Position numbers and translations under genes: made by a program. Positions 1-10,252 of a DNA stretch of 64,000 nucleotides are shown piece after piece. This stretch comes from Bedellia somnulentella. Lineage: Eukaryota > Arthropoda > Insecta > Lepidoptera > Bedelliidae. The DNA lies in the NCBI GenBank assembly GCA_963576735.1, contig OY755197.1, positions 942,501-1,006,500 of the forward strand, read 5' to 3'. Below the pieces are notes generated by a model. That model made no database searches, was not told the DNA's origin, and worked only from the letters and a program-made list of their open reading frames with translations. Every line of letters starts with the position of its first letter. The stretch's first letter is position 1.

Positions 1-168
1 ATTTCACACCGTAACTTTCACGAATCACGTTATTTCTCACACGATCAAGTTACCCTACATTACAAATTTTTCTGAGGGACCTCATCTCTACTGCATTTAC
101 TCTACTCTGATGCTTTTTCTGCCACACCCAACATTAATTGCTATACGATGAATGACTGCAAAATCTGA
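1..168 (-). pseudogene. LINE relic, C-terminal part of reverse-transcriptase ORF
   Basis: Translated on the minus strand it gives VWQKKHQSRVNAVEMRSLRK, then CNVG-stop and LDRVRNNVIRE. This pattern is typical of the C-terminal region of a non-LTR retrotransposon ORF2 seen widely in Lepidoptera. One in-frame stop is present and the 5' part lies further right or was lost. The relic runs off the left edge. The clade is not assigned. Confidence 0.7.
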
Positions 169-339
169 TTCCTATGAATGTCCAAACACGTTATTGAAAA
201 ATTTCGAAAATTGAGTTGGTGGCATAAAGAAGATAGTTGTTTTACTAATTCAATAATTTAGTGGTAATAACGCCAAAACATACTATTTTGACGCCATATT
301 ACGGAAAAGAAGGCGAAGGTTTTTTTAGTTCCTCACAGC

Positions 340-428
340 CCACAATTTACCCAATGAGGGGTTCGAGCCGACATTGTATAAGGTGATTATGCTCCAGTCC
401 ACCTCGCTGGCCAAGTACTGGTTTGTAG
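340..428 (-). repeat. tRNA-derived SINE head (third type)
   Basis: Read on the minus strand: an A-box-like GGCCAGCGAGGTGGA and, ~45 bp on, a B-box-like GGCTCGAACCCC, then AAATTGTGGGCTGTGAGG. The spacing fits a pol III promoter of a tRNA-derived SINE. Only one copy is in the window, so the ends are unclear. Confidence 0.5.
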
Positions 429-1174
429 ACTCAAACCTACTGCTACTAATAAATAAAAAATAAATAAAGGTTGATGAGGTTCTCATCAACAAAAACATTC
501 TATTTACTACTCCTACTAGTTTCATGAGCCCACCGAATTATAGAATCGTACAAATATTTTGATAATCATGTGACACATGCTTGAAAAATCCTTACAAACT
601 GGGTTGAGTCTTAAAAATAAGTTGATATAACCCCTGGGAAGCAACTTAAGACCTCTGTATTTGAAGCCGTATTCTATACTGCTGAGCAAGGAGAGCAGAT
701 TGAAATGCATTCATCAAACCAAGATATTCAAACAAACATCATGAGATACGTACAAAAAACACGAAATACCTACTTTCGACACCAATATTCGAACCCTGAA
801 CCTAAAACTTCAAAAATGAACTTTTGCCAACATACCAAGGTTACGCAAAAACTTTCACTCAAGTCAAGGAACAGTACTTCATTCTGCCACCCCTCTCAAG
901 AAATGTCGGCATGATATACACGTACAGTGTTATCAGATTCATCACGCAACCAACCAACATGGAAGTAAAAAAAACACTATCTTTTTATTGTATATATTAG
1001 CACAAATTAACTTTTTAATTAATTTTTATTAATTTCATATGTTGAGTTGTTTTATAACTAATAGCGTAGTTTGGTAGTAAAGAGTTTAGTCTTGAATACT
1101 AGAGACTTAGCTTCAAATCCATTGTGAGTTGTTTTCTAATGGGTTTACGCAGTATTTTGCTGTCAAATTATTTT
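429..1174. other. no gene or clear repeat
   Basis: Short ORFs here have no recognisable motif. A weak tRNA-like stretch (about 1066-1140, with GCTTCAAATCC) could be an eroded SINE head, but I cannot support it further. Confidence 0.4.
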
Positions 1175-1182
1175 TTGTTTTG

Positions 1183-1434
1183 CTGTGTAGTGTCGGCTTA
1201 GAATAGCACTACCCCATTTCTTCCGGTGGGTGTTCGTAAGAGGCGACTGACGGACTTGGGGCTTTTTAAGGGATTTTTGGGCGATGCGGTTGGAGACCTA
1301 TCACCAACAACCTTTATTCTACCGTCTTTTCCCCATTTAACTTCCAAAAGTGGCTGAAAAATTTCTAATTTCTCAGCTCTGGCTACCCCTTTTAGGGATT
1401 TATAGCCGTGAGTATATGTATGTATGTATGTATG
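1183..1434 (+). repeat. family A retroposon, full length, with TSD
   Basis: Starts CTGTGTAGTGTCGGC and ends with GCCGTGAGTATATG plus four TATG units. It is flanked by perfect 8-bp duplications TTGTTTTG (1175-1182 and 1435-1442). The TSD and tail show retroposition rather than DNA transposition. Family features: a conserved GGTTGGAGACCC block resembling a pol III B box (10 of 11 positions) near the middle, no coding capacity. Confidence 0.85.
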
Positions 1435-1446
1435 TTGTTTTGGGCT

Positions 1447-1790
1447 CTGGGATGTCAGCTCTGAATAGCATTATCCTACAACATCCCGTAAGTTTTGTAC
1501 AAGTTGAGCTATGGGTACGAGGCCACTAAAATGATTGATGAGCGATGGGGCATGAAAGTTTTTACCAACAATCCCCAATTTTATCAACTTTTCCTCATTT
1601 GATTCACGAAAATGGAGGAAGATTTTCTTATATCGATTCTTTGGCTACTATAAGATTAGAATAGAACTAAGCAATTACTTCCCACAGCTGTCAAAAAAGA
1701 AGACTAAGGGTATTGGAGGGACTTTTAGGTGATAGGCTGCAGAGTCTTCACCAGACATCCTTTATTTAATAATATTCTTCTCTGAAATCA
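1447..1790 (+). repeat. one or two badly eroded family A copies
   Basis: GTCAGCTCTGAATAGCATTA and, further on, fragments matching the middle and 3' half of family A (ACCAACAATC...TTTTCC, then AAGGGTATTGGAGGGAC...CATCCTTTATTT). Too eroded to place ends. Confidence 0.4.
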
Positions 1791-1906
1791 TTTACAGATA
1801 CTGTTAAGACAGCAAAATATTACTCTCTCTATATTCCAAACATTAGGAGACGAAATACCACGGAAAGTTCAGAAAATGAATGCCCATTCATAATTATTAA
1901 CTAGTT

Positions 1907-1965
1907 TCTCTGCCAACCCCTTCGGGGATATACGGCGTGAACTTATGAGTTGAGTTGAGTTATTA
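1907..1965 (+). repeat. family B SINE 3'-end fragment
   Basis: CTCTGCCAACCCCTTCGGGG then TATACGGCGTGAAC, which is the conserved 3' end of family B, without the rest. Confidence 0.7.
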
Positions 1966-2113
1966 TTTGACTTTTCCCGTCTCGGTATCATAAGAAGTAT
2001 TAAAAGGGAAAGGGGTTTTCCATGTGATGTTGATTGAAACCCTCGATCAACGACCTTATATTTTAAACCACTAATTTCCATAACTGTCTAGCTAAAAAGT
2101 AAGGTCTTGATAG

Positions 2114-2316
2114 GCTGTGTGGTGTCGGTGTAGAATAACACTACCCCATTTATTCCCTTGAGTGTTTGTTGGGGCTAAGGTTCCTGGGGCTTTTTTGGTG
2201 ATTCTTTTGGCGATGCCACCTTGGTTTGACTATCTTATCCCCACACAACTTCCAAAAATTGCTGAGTTCTCTTCTGAAAATTGATCTGAAGTTCTCGCTA
2301 CCTCTTCTGCGTTTAG
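2114..2316 (+). repeat. family A retroposon, diverged
   Basis: Head GCTGTGTGGTGTCGGTGTAG and most of the body are present with several small deletions. The TATG tail is lost. Confidence 0.65.
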
Positions 2317-2540
2317 ATCACATCTTAAAGCTATTTTAGAGCTATGTGAGTCGTACATGCAAACATGTTTGAAGGCTGTCTGTCTATCTTATTTAGAAGT
2401 AGTAGTAGTAAAAGTAAAGTATTGTTGGTGATGGATCTCACACCAATAAGAAAGAAAGAAAGAAAAGACATTTATTCACATTTGAACTACTAACTACTAT
2501 ACATAATTTAAATCTTTTTGTTGATGATTTATTTATAAAA

Positions 2541-2594
2541 CGCCTATCACATAATTTAAATCTTTTTGTTCATGAAAACCTCATGTGGGGATTA
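2541..2594. repeat. left arm of an inverted repeat pair (right arm 3640-3697)
   Basis: About 54 bp that recurs inverted at 3640-3697 with few mismatches (core ATAATTTAAATCTTTTTGTT). A related partial copy lies at 2499-2519. The two arms now bracket a Helitron; without it they would form a hairpin with a loop of about 97 nt. Confidence 0.7.
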
Positions 2595-2599
2595 TTACT

Positions 2600-2670
2600 A
2601 ATATATAACGACGCGAGGGGGGCGTATAACCGAGGTCGCGGGTTCGATTTCCGCCTGTGTCGAATTTTTT
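2600..2670 (+). repeat. tRNA-like SINE remnant
   Basis: CGCGGGTTCGATTTCCGCC is a good T-arm/B-box match followed by a T-run, but no A box or acceptor stem pairs with it. It is a SINE piece rather than a tRNA gene. Confidence 0.45.
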
Positions 2671-2691
2671 CTATCCTTTATTTATTAGTAA

Positions 2692-3639
2692 CTAGTGGAT
2701 CGTCCCATCTTCACACGGGTAGCGTTGTTTTTTAAATATCTGAGGTTTCTTTCTTCAGTCACTGCTCAAGCATTGTGAAATTCAGCGCAATGTTTTCAAT
2801 TTATTAAATGTATAGCATTCCCTAAACAGTGTAGTTTGGTGATTTTGAATGCGCTTTAATGAACGGTTCAGTTTTTTCCGTTTAATAACAAATTTTGGAA
2901 TAAAACGCTATGAAGTATTTATAACAATCTAAAAAATAAATCATTACGTGTTGTAGGATGCAACTACTGGCGCCATCTAGTATTTTATAAGTAAATTAGT
3001 AACGATTCGGTTTTGGTCACGGGCGCGATGGCTTATTTTATGTATAATTTCGGTGTTTCTCTACCGATTTCTATGATTCTTTTTTTATTGAATAGGTAAT
3101 AATCTAACCTTTTTTAAATTAGGGATGAGTGAGAGGTTTGCAAACGTAAGAGTAAACAAATATAATCAGAATGTTCCGAACTGCTAAGCTATCAGGAATT
3201 ACACGTGTTATTGTGAGTCAACCGTAAAAGATAAACATAAACTGTTGAGGTTTTTTTTTAGATAATTTTATCAAGAATATTTCCGTGATACATGATTTCT
3301 ATGTAAGTTTAACCATTAAGGCTGCACAAGCGACGGAAGCTTAAAAAATGGAGTAACTTCTCCCGTTTTCCCAAAATTTCCCAAAATTCTCCTTTACTAC
3401 TCTGCTGGAAAGTATACAAACCTGCCCAGGAGTATGGAGAATAATTGTACCAAGTTTCGTTAAAATCCGTCGAGTAGTTTTTGTTTCCATAAGGAACATA
3501 CAAACCGACAGACAGACAAACATTTTACTGATTGCATTTTTGGCATTAGTATCGATCCCTAATCACCACCTGATAGTTATTTTGAAAATATATTTCATGT
3601 ACAGAATTGACCTCTCTACAGATTTATTATAAGTAAAGA
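2692..3639 (-). mobile_element. non-autonomous Helitron, copy 1 (948 bp)
   Basis: On the minus strand it begins TCTTTACTTATAATAAATC and ends ...GATCCACTAG, flanked by A and T with no target duplication. That is the Helitron signature (5' TC, 3' CTAG, A|T target). A near-identical copy sits at 47920-48908. No Rep/helicase ORF; the short ORFs inside are incidental. It carries a CTCF-like CTGGCGCCATCTAG at 2967. Confidence 0.85.
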
Positions 3640-3697
3640 TAATCCTCAAATGAGGTTTTCATGAACAAAAAGATTTAAATTATGTGATAGTTAGGCG
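3640..3697. repeat. right arm of the inverted repeat pair
   Basis: Inverted match to 2541-2594. It begins exactly at the 5' end of the Helitron, so the Helitron seems to have entered at the base of a hairpin. Confidence 0.7.
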
Positions 3698-3759
3698 TTT
3701 TCAACATTTGCATTCTATCTGAAATGGTAGACAAGTGGCCTTCCGAATTAGTAAAAAAC

Positions 3760-3842
3760 TAACCGCATCGCCCAAAAATCTCTCTTACGATCACACACGG
3801 GCAGAAATGGGGTAGAGCTATTCTAAGCTGATACTACACATC
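3760..3842 (-). repeat. family A 5'-end fragment
   Basis: Contains the minus-strand head (AACCGCATCGCCCAAAAATC to GCTGATACTACACA). The 3' half is missing. Confidence 0.7.
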
Positions 3843-3924
3843 ATTCAAAAAATTTGAAAAACTCTGAACATAGCCCTCTCCTTATATATCCTTTGGTTAA
3901 CATTAAGTCTTACTTATAGAGCGA

Positions 3925-4095
3925 AAAAAGCGGGCGTCTTAAGTATGAAGAATAAAAGAGCATGTATAAAAAGATTGATGGATGTAAACGAAGCTAGAGA
4001 GGTTTGCCGGGATCCTACAAAAAGGTGATCGAACGTCTCTGCCTACCCCAATAAACTAACGGTGTGAGTATATGTTGATAAGTATGTATGGTCAT
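3925..4095 (+). pseudogene. LINE 3' end (C-terminus of ORF plus tail)
   Basis: Encodes a diverged SMKNKRACIKRLMDVNEARE-type C-terminus, then CTACCCCAATAAACTAACGG, TGTGAGTATATG and a TATG-like tail. 5'-truncated as usual for LINE insertions. The tail matches that of family A. Confidence 0.75.
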
Positions 4096-4179
4096 TTGAT
4101 CCATAGATTGTTGAAAGAGATTTAATGCAATGTTCATGATGGTGGGATTATAAATGTTATTTCATTTCGTTTCGTTATA

Positions 4180-4262
4180 TTCCTCACACCGTTAGTTCGC
4201 ATTGGGGTAGGCAAAGACTATCGATTGCCACTTTGTGTGTGCCTACCAGACCATGTATTACA
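4180..4262 (-). pseudogene. LINE 3'-end fragment
   Basis: Minus strand: ends with a diverged GGCAATCGATAGTCTTTGCC, CTACCCCAATGCGAACTAAC and GGTGTGAGGA, that is, the last codons and tail of the same LINE. Confidence 0.65.
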
Positions 4263-4607
4263 GCTTTCTGTTGATGATAATATACGTATGTATTATCAAA
4301 AAGCTCAACAACTATATAAAAATGGCAACGTTATAAAGTACAATTTAAAATATGCATATGCGTCGACAACGACAGTTAATTAGTGAATCGCACGACAAAC
4401 AAACCGTTGTTTCTGTATAATTATAATTTCATCAAGATATATGTTGAAATGGTGATCGTCCATGATTATTTTGTGTGTGCGAATGTGTTTTTTAGTCATA
4501 ATTTGATTTAATTTTAGCATTTTAAATAACTTTGTTTGTTATTCAGTCTCTAGGTATGGTACCAACGTTTTGGTTGAATATCGGTTTTGTTTTTTTAACT
4601 CACATAC

Positions 4608-4868
4608 ATACATACATATACTCACAGCTATAAATCCCTTAACAAGGTAGCCAGAGCTTTGGAATGAAAAATTCCTCAGCCACTTTTGGAAGTTGATTGG
4701 GGAAAAGATGGTGATAATAAATGTTTTTGGTGCCGGGTCTCCAACCACATCGCCGAAGAATCACTTAAAAAGCCCCTTAGTCCTACCCTTACCCTTAGTC
4801 GCCTCTTACGATCACCCACGGGTAGAAATGGGGTAGTGTTATTCTAAGCCGACACTACACGGCTATAC
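4608..4868 (-). repeat. family A retroposon, full length
   Basis: Tail CATACATATACTCACAGC to head CGACACTACACGGC. AACTCACATAC occurs on both sides (4597-4607 and 4869-4879), a likely TSD, although part of it overlaps the simple tail repeat. It appears inserted in the tail of the next copy. Confidence 0.8.
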
Positions 4869-4879
4869 AACTCACATAC

Positions 4880-5091
4880 ATATTTACTTATACTCGGAAA
4901 CCGAAATTCCTCAGTAACTTATGGAATTAAATTGGGGTTTTTTTTTATAAATGTATTTGGTGATGGGTCTCCAACAGCATCGTCTAAAAGTCGTTTAAAA
5001 CGTTCCAATACCCCTAGTCGCCTCTTACAAATAGCCACCGGTAGAAATGAGGTAGTGCTATTCTTAGCCGACACTACGGAGCACACAGCCG
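4880..5091 (-). repeat. family A retroposon, diverged
   Basis: Eroded tail (CATATTTACTTATACTCGG), then recognisable body and head (TTCTTAGCCGACACTACGG). Its tail holds the upstream copy. Confidence 0.7.
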
Positions 5092-5348
5092 TAAATAAAA
5101 ACCTACAAATTACACAGATCGAGTATGCCTCTATATCCCTTACAATAATAGCCTATTGTAAGCGATACTAACTGGAAGTTATATTTAATAATATAAAAAA
5201 CACATAAAAATTACATCCCAAACTGAAGCTGGCACTATTTAGCTCCTGTATTTTTCTAAGTTAAAAAAAAACTTTCTGCTCAAATAGCCTATGTATACAG
5301 TTTAACGCCAATGTTGGTGAACATCGTAATTCTCGACGACTCCACTCA

Positions 5349-5696
5349 AATGTTCACGCTGTGTAACCCCGAAGGGGTTGGCAGAGATACTAACACTTCT
5401 GAACATCCCGTGACATTGTCACCTGGTGTGTAGACTACCTAAGTTTTGCTTGGACAGTGTAATCATGTGATAGGGGTCCTACCGCCGTTTTGTACAAATA
5501 CACTGTCACATGACTACGTACAACTCAGCCATGTGGGTTTCCTCACGGTGTTTTCCCTCATCGTTAACAATTATGATAAATTAACCACACATATGTTTTT
5601 ACAAACGACAAATTGGTGTGGGCCCGACCCGGGAATTGAGCCCCTCATCTTCAGCACAAAAAGCGGGATTCTACTCACCGAGCTATCACGGTTTTA
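5349..5696 (-). repeat. family B tRNA-derived SINE, near full length
   Basis: On the minus strand: A box region CGTGATAGCTCGGTGAGTAG, B box GGGCTCAATTCCCGGGTCG, then the family body (GGGAAAACACCGTGAGGAAA, CCACATGGCTGAG) and the 3' end CCAACCCCTTCGGGGTTACA. The longish ORF on the plus strand here is an artefact of the SINE. Confidence 0.85.
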
Positions 5697-5878
5697 TACT
5701 AATATAGTATTTTTTGTTCGATTCTTGAACTCTTGGAATTAAGTTATGGAGGGATGGTTTGTGTGGAAATTTTCTTTTATTTAGAATGATCTTTCATTTT
5801 GTGTATGGATTGTGGTCCCTAAACCTTCGTAATAACCGTTTTTTATGGTTATTACGAAACTTTTAAAGGGAACTTTTT

Positions 5879-6064
5879 CTGTGTATTGTCAGCTTAGAAT
5901 AGCACTACCACATTTCTGGGTGTTCGTAAGAGCGAGCGTTAGTGTTCGGCTTTTAAGTAATTTTGGGCGAAAGACCCACGACCCAAAACCTTTGTTTTAC
6001 AATCTTATCTCTACGCAACTTCCCAAAGTGGCTTTCTAGGGATTTATAGCCCTAAGTATGTATG
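5879..6064 (+). repeat. family A retroposon, internally deleted
   Basis: Head GTGTATTGTCAGCTTAG to GCCCTAAGTATGTATG, with the middle shortened. Confidence 0.7.
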
Positions 6065-6114
6065 TTTGTGTGAATGTTTAAAAAGAGTTTCGTTAAAATC
6101 TTCGAGACAAATAT

Positions 6115-6364
6115 AATCGCCGTGTAGTGTCGGCTTAGAATAACACTACCCCATTTCTACCCGTGGGTGATTGTAAGAGGCGACTAAGGGTATAGAGGCT
6201 TTTTAAGTGATTTTTGGGCGATGTGGTTGGAGACCCGTCCCCAAAAACATTTATTATTACCATCTTTTCCCCATCAACTTCCAAAAGTGGCTGAGGAATT
6301 TCTCATTCCAAAGCTCTGGCTACCCCGTTAAGGGATTTATAGCCGTGAGTATATGTATGTATGT
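6115..6364 (+). repeat. family A retroposon, full length, with TSD
   Basis: GCCGTGTAGTGTCGGCTTAG to GCCGTGAGTATATGTATG. Perfect 8-bp duplications ACAAATAT at 6107-6114 and 6365-6372. Confidence 0.85.
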
Positions 6365-6763
6365 ACAAATATGAAGAGTCATCATCCAAACCTGCGTTTA
6401 CGAAATAACGTCGTTTTTTACCTCCATTGCCCATTTTAGATACAAATTTTGAGAATGGTTGATTTGTAAAACAACCATTTGTCCCAGAATTGTACCTATC
6501 ATAAACAAACTATTATATATAACATTGACAGGTGAATAGCAAACATGACAAAGTGAATAGAAAACCCTGGGAACATCCGAAGACTTTCTAAATCGATGAG
6601 GCTAGAGTTTACCTCATGTGTAATCATTTAGGTAATATTGCAGTTTCTCTCAGACAATGACACTTCCTTCAACTTACTTATGTTCACGACGTTAATTTTT
6701 ATTGGGCTAAGACTAGTGATCGCCACTTTATACGATGCATTCGCATTATAAATCTACATCTAC

Positions 6764-6900
6764 ACTAATATTATAAAGAGGAAAACTTTGTTTGTTTGGT
6801 TGTAATGAATAGGCTCAATAACTACTTGACCGATTTTTAAAATTCTTTCACCATTCGAAAGCTAAATTATCCACGAGTAACATAATAGATATATACGGAC
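6764..6900 (+). mobile_element. Helitron 5'-end fragment
   Basis: CATCTACACTAATATTATAA followed by a GTTTGTTTGG run and CTACTTGACCGATTTTTAAA is the 5' end of a widespread lepidopteran Helitron-like element. No 3' end was found. Confidence 0.55.
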
Positions 6901-6905
6901 ATTTG

Positions 6906-7160
6906 GCGTATAGTGTCGACTTAGAATGGCACTACCCCGTTTCTACCGATGGGTGTACTTAAAAAGCGACAAACGGTATTGGGGCTTTTAAGGGATTTTT
7001 GGGCAATGCGGTTGGAGACCCATCACCAACAACCTTTATTTTTACTATCTCTTCCCCACTCATATTTCCAAAAGTGGCTGAGGAATTTATAATTCCTTAG
7101 CTCTGGTTATCCCTTCTAGGGAAATATAGCCGTGAGTATATGTATGTATGTATGTATATT
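6906..7160 (+). repeat. family A retroposon, full length
   Basis: GCGTATAGTGTCGACTTAG to GCCGTGAGTATATG plus a TATG tail. The flanks give no clear duplication. The text just after it (CAATGACACTTCCTTCAACT, 7176) repeats the text at 6655, so a short segmental duplication flanks this copy. Confidence 0.8.
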
Positions 7161-7317
7161 GCGTTTTCTCTGAAACAATGACACTTCCTTCAACTTACTT
7201 ATGTTCACGACGTTAATTCTTATTGGGGTAAGACTATAATCACTTAATACAACCCTCATTCGCATTCCTTAAACACCTCATACTTACAGATTATTTACTA
7301 CTTTCAGATTTAAATTC

Positions 7318-7640
7318 AGTGATAGCTCAGTGGGTAGATCACCGCTTGCAGAGGATGAAGGTTTAAATCCCGTGTCGGGCCTACACCCGTGTGTGATTAA
7401 TTTATCATGGTTGTTAACATTGAGGTACAAAATCGTGAGGAAACCCACATGGCTGTGATGTACCTAGTCATGTGACAGTTTATTTGTACGACAAGGCGAT
7501 AGGCCTGCCCTTTATCATGTAAGTACACTGTCCAAGCAGAAACACTGGACACCAGGTGACTATGTTACACGTTGTTCAGAAGTATCAGTACCTCTGCCAA
7601 CCCCTTCGTGCTTATACGGTGTGAATGTTTGAGATTTGAG
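7318..7640 (+). repeat. family B tRNA-derived SINE, full length
   Basis: A box GTGATAGCTCAGTGGGTAG, B box AGGTTTAAATCCC, then GTCGGGCCTACACC and the conserved body. The 3' end is CCAACCCCTTCGTGCTTATA then CGGTGTGAATG. Pol III promoter spacing is tRNA-like. Confidence 0.87.
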
Positions 7641-7748
7641 TTTTTTTTATTGCAACACAAGTCAACGTTGTCGTATGTAACTTATGTATAATATACATCA
7701 GTTGTATTTATTTATTATAAATTATTTTTTATATATTATTGTAATGTT

Positions 7749-7990
7749 GCTGTGTAGTGTCGGCTTAGAATAGCACTACCCCATTTCTTCCGGTGGGTGT
7801 GCGTAAAAGGCGACTAACGGTATCGGGGCTTTTTAGGGGTTTTTGGGCGATGCGGTTCGAGACCCATCACCAGCAGCCTTTATTTTGCCATCTCTTCCCC
7901 ACGCAACTTCCAAAAGTGGCTGAGGAATTTGTAGTTCCTTAGCTCTGGCTACCCCTTCTAGGGAATTATGGCCGTGAGTATATGTATGTT
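7749..7990 (+). repeat. family A retroposon, full length
   Basis: GCTGTGTAGTGTCGGCTTAG to GCCGTGAGTATATGTATG. One of the best preserved copies. Confidence 0.83.
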
Positions 7991-8002
7991 GTATAGGCGC
8001 TA

Positions 8003-8157
8003 ATACTTATAACATCGCATGATATATTTGTCACCTGTTTTTCCAAGTGCTAACTATTTGCATAATGCATTGACGTCACAAGCAGGCCCATCGCTGCTTT
8101 TTATGAATATTAATACACTGTCACATTAAACAGTACAACTCAGCTATGAGTTACATA
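8003..8157 (-). repeat. family B SINE, 3' part
   Basis: Minus-strand match to the middle and 3' half of family B (CACTGTCACATTAAACAGTA, CAACTCAGCTATG); both ends lost. Confidence 0.6.
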
Positions 8158-8163
8158 GTGACA

Positions 8164-8400
8164 CACGTGTAGTATCGGCATTGAATAGCACTACTCCATT
8201 TCTTCCCGTAGATGAACGTAAGAGACAACTAAGGGATTTGGCGTTTCCAAAGGATTTCTAGACGATGCGGATGGAGACTCATCATCGACAATCTTTATTT
8301 TACCATCTTTTCCCCACTGAACTGCTAAAAGTGGCTGGGGAATTTCTAAATCCTCAGCTCTGACTACCTCTTTTAAGGGTTTAGAGCTATGAATGTATGT
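8164..8400 (+). repeat. family A retroposon, diverged
   Basis: CACGTGTAGTATCGGCATTG through to GCTATGAATGTATGT. A CTT microsatellite follows (8401-8417). Confidence 0.75.
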
Positions 8401-8417
8401 ACTTCTTCTTCTTCTAG

Positions 8418-8472
8418 GTATTTCTTAATTCACAACTCTGGCTAGCCCTTCTAGGGATTAAAGCCGTGAGTT
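8418..8472 (+). repeat. family A 3'-end fragment
   Basis: TATTTCTTAATTCACAACTC, TGGCTAGCCCTTCTAGGG and AGCCGTGAG only. Confidence 0.6.
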
Positions 8473-8494
8473 TTTGTTGATAACAACAACCGAG

Positions 8495-8860
8495 CAACCG
8501 TGATAGCCCAGTGGGCAGAACACTCGGTTATCGTGCAAACGACTAGTGTTCAAATCCTGGGTCGGGCCTACACCAATTAGTCTTTTCTAAAGATATATGT
8601 GTGGTTAATTTATCATGGTTGTTAACGGTGAGGGAAAACATCGTGAGGAAACCCACATGGCTGAGTTTTACTTAGTCATGTGACAGTGTATTCGTACAAA
8701 ACGGCGATAGGCCTGCCCCCTATCACGTGAGCACACTGTCCATGCAAAACATGGGTACTCTGAACACCAGGTGACAAAGTCACTTGATGTTCAGAAGTAT
8801 TAGTACCTCTGCCAACCCCTTGGGGAATATTCGGCGTGAACGTTTATGTTTTATGTTTTT
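8495..8860 (+). repeat. family B tRNA-derived SINE, full length
   Basis: A box CGTGATAGCCCAGTGGGC, B box TGTTCAAATCCTGGGTCGG, the full body, and 3' end CCAACCCCTTGGGGAATATT then CGGCGTGAACGTTTATG. It carries the ordinary GAACACCAGGTGACAAAGTC segment, not the CTCF-like one. Confidence 0.9.
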
Positions 8861-8875
8861 GTTGATGTTATAACA

Positions 8876-9075
8876 CTCACGGCTACATACCTCAAAAAGG
8901 CTTAGACAAAGCTTCAACGTAAGAATTTCAACAGCCTCTTTTCAAAGTTCAGCACTGGAATGATTGTAAAATAATGAATGATTGGTGATTGGTCTTCGCC
9001 CTCATCGATTGTCTAACAATATGAACCCTATTACCCTAAGGCACCTTGGATTATACCCGCGGAAAAATGGGTAAG
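8876..9075 (-). repeat. family A retroposon, strongly eroded
   Basis: ACTCACGGCTACATACCTC then a weakly matching body to ACCCGCGGAAAAATGGGTA. Confidence 0.45.
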
Positions 9076-9254
9076 TACAAATTTAAGTACTACGCAAGGG
9101 TTTCCTCACTGCCCTCACTATAAACAACCTTGGTAAAAGCACATAACCCTCCTTCTGAAGCTGTCAGGTAAATAACCACACATTTAAAAATGAATTCAGA
9201 TTAATGTAACTTTAATTTACGTTGAGCACTTATTTGTACCACTTCTCTTTTCAG

Positions 9255-9430
9255 GTAAGGGTGAGGAAAAACATCGCGAGGAAACCCACATGGCTGAGTT
9301 TTACTTATGCGTGTGATAGTGTATCCGTACAAAAAGACGATAGGCCTACCTCCTATCACGTGAGTACACTGTGCAAGCAAAACGTGGGTATTTGAACAAC
9401 AGATTACAAACTCTGCCAACGCCTTTGGGA
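9255..9430 (+). repeat. family B SINE, 5'-truncated
   Basis: Starts in the body at GTAAGGGTGAGGAAAAACAT and runs to CTCTGCCAACGCCTTTGGG. Confidence 0.7.
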
Positions 9431-9547
9431 GACTAAGAGAAAATTTTAAATAATGCAATAAATAGCTTCCCATTTTAAATAGATTTTTGTGTTTTATTTC
9501 CTTGGTACAGTCCAGGCGAAATAATTTTCCCTTTCGTTATTATTAAA

Positions 9548-9775
9548 ATCTCATGGCTATTAAGTATTAATACTTATAAGAGGTAGCCAGAGCTTGGGTA
9601 AAAGCAATTTATAACACACTATTTCTAAAGTGACATTGTTGAAAAGATAGTTAAATAAGGAAGTTAATGTGTGTCCAGCCATATCGCCCAACAAACTTAA
9701 AAGCTCCAATTCACTTTCTCGCCTCAATGACTTAAATTAATGGCATTCTAAGCCAACATTACTCAGCCATAGTTT
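9548..9775 (-). repeat. family A retroposon, eroded
   Basis: AGAGGTAGCCAGAGCTTGGG, CATATCGCCCAACAAAC and TTCTAAGCCAACATTACTCA keep the minus-strand order of family A. Confidence 0.55.
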
Positions 9776-10252
9776 ATTTAAAGTAACACGACAAAACTAT
9801 GAGAAAGTTGAGACACCTAGTACCTTGACCACCCCTTCTACAATTTACCGTATTAATACCGTATAAGCTCAGCAATTAATATTTTTTTCTACCAACACGA
9901 CCTGCGGCAAAACGGGAAAATGCTAAACGAAAAAAAAACCGGAAATAGTGACATTTATCTATTAAAACATAGTTCATATAATTCCGTTGATTCGCGCAAA
10001 AAAGGTGTTTATCTAAAGGTCAGGTGCGGGTCGATGAACGCAAAGAATATGGTAACGGACGAATGGACTGCATAATACTTAGGAATAACGTCACGCAAAC
10101 ATTAATTAAAAGGGTTTACTGATAAATATTCTTCTTTATTAAATGCATAATATGTGTTTTTGTTATCGTAATGATAGATAGGAATGAGAGCTAAGTGAAT
10201 GTTAGGAATGGATTAAATTTGAAAGGGAAATTATTGGTGTAAGTTGGTTATT
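9776..10252. other. no gene or recognised repeat
   Basis: AT-rich sequence; a scrap at 9820-9870 (CCTTGACCACCCCTTCTACA) could be an eroded family B 3' end. Confidence 0.3.

Noticed and set aside
2600..2670. Possible tRNA gene (CGCGGGTTCGATTTCCGCC)
   Set aside because: Only the T-arm half is tRNA-like; no matching acceptor stem or A box at proper spacing.
3309..3523. ORFs in both Helitron copies (MYVPYGNKNYSTDFNETWYN type)
   Set aside because: They come from the minus strand of a non-autonomous Helitron; the frame differs between the two copies through indels, so it is not a conserved protein.
4539..4748. Recurring ORFs of the type MVGDP.PKTFIITIFSPINFQ (also at 19818, 36034, 39086)
   Set aside because: They recur only because they lie in family A copies. 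The frames are broken in most copies and in both orientations; no codon-level constraint is seen.
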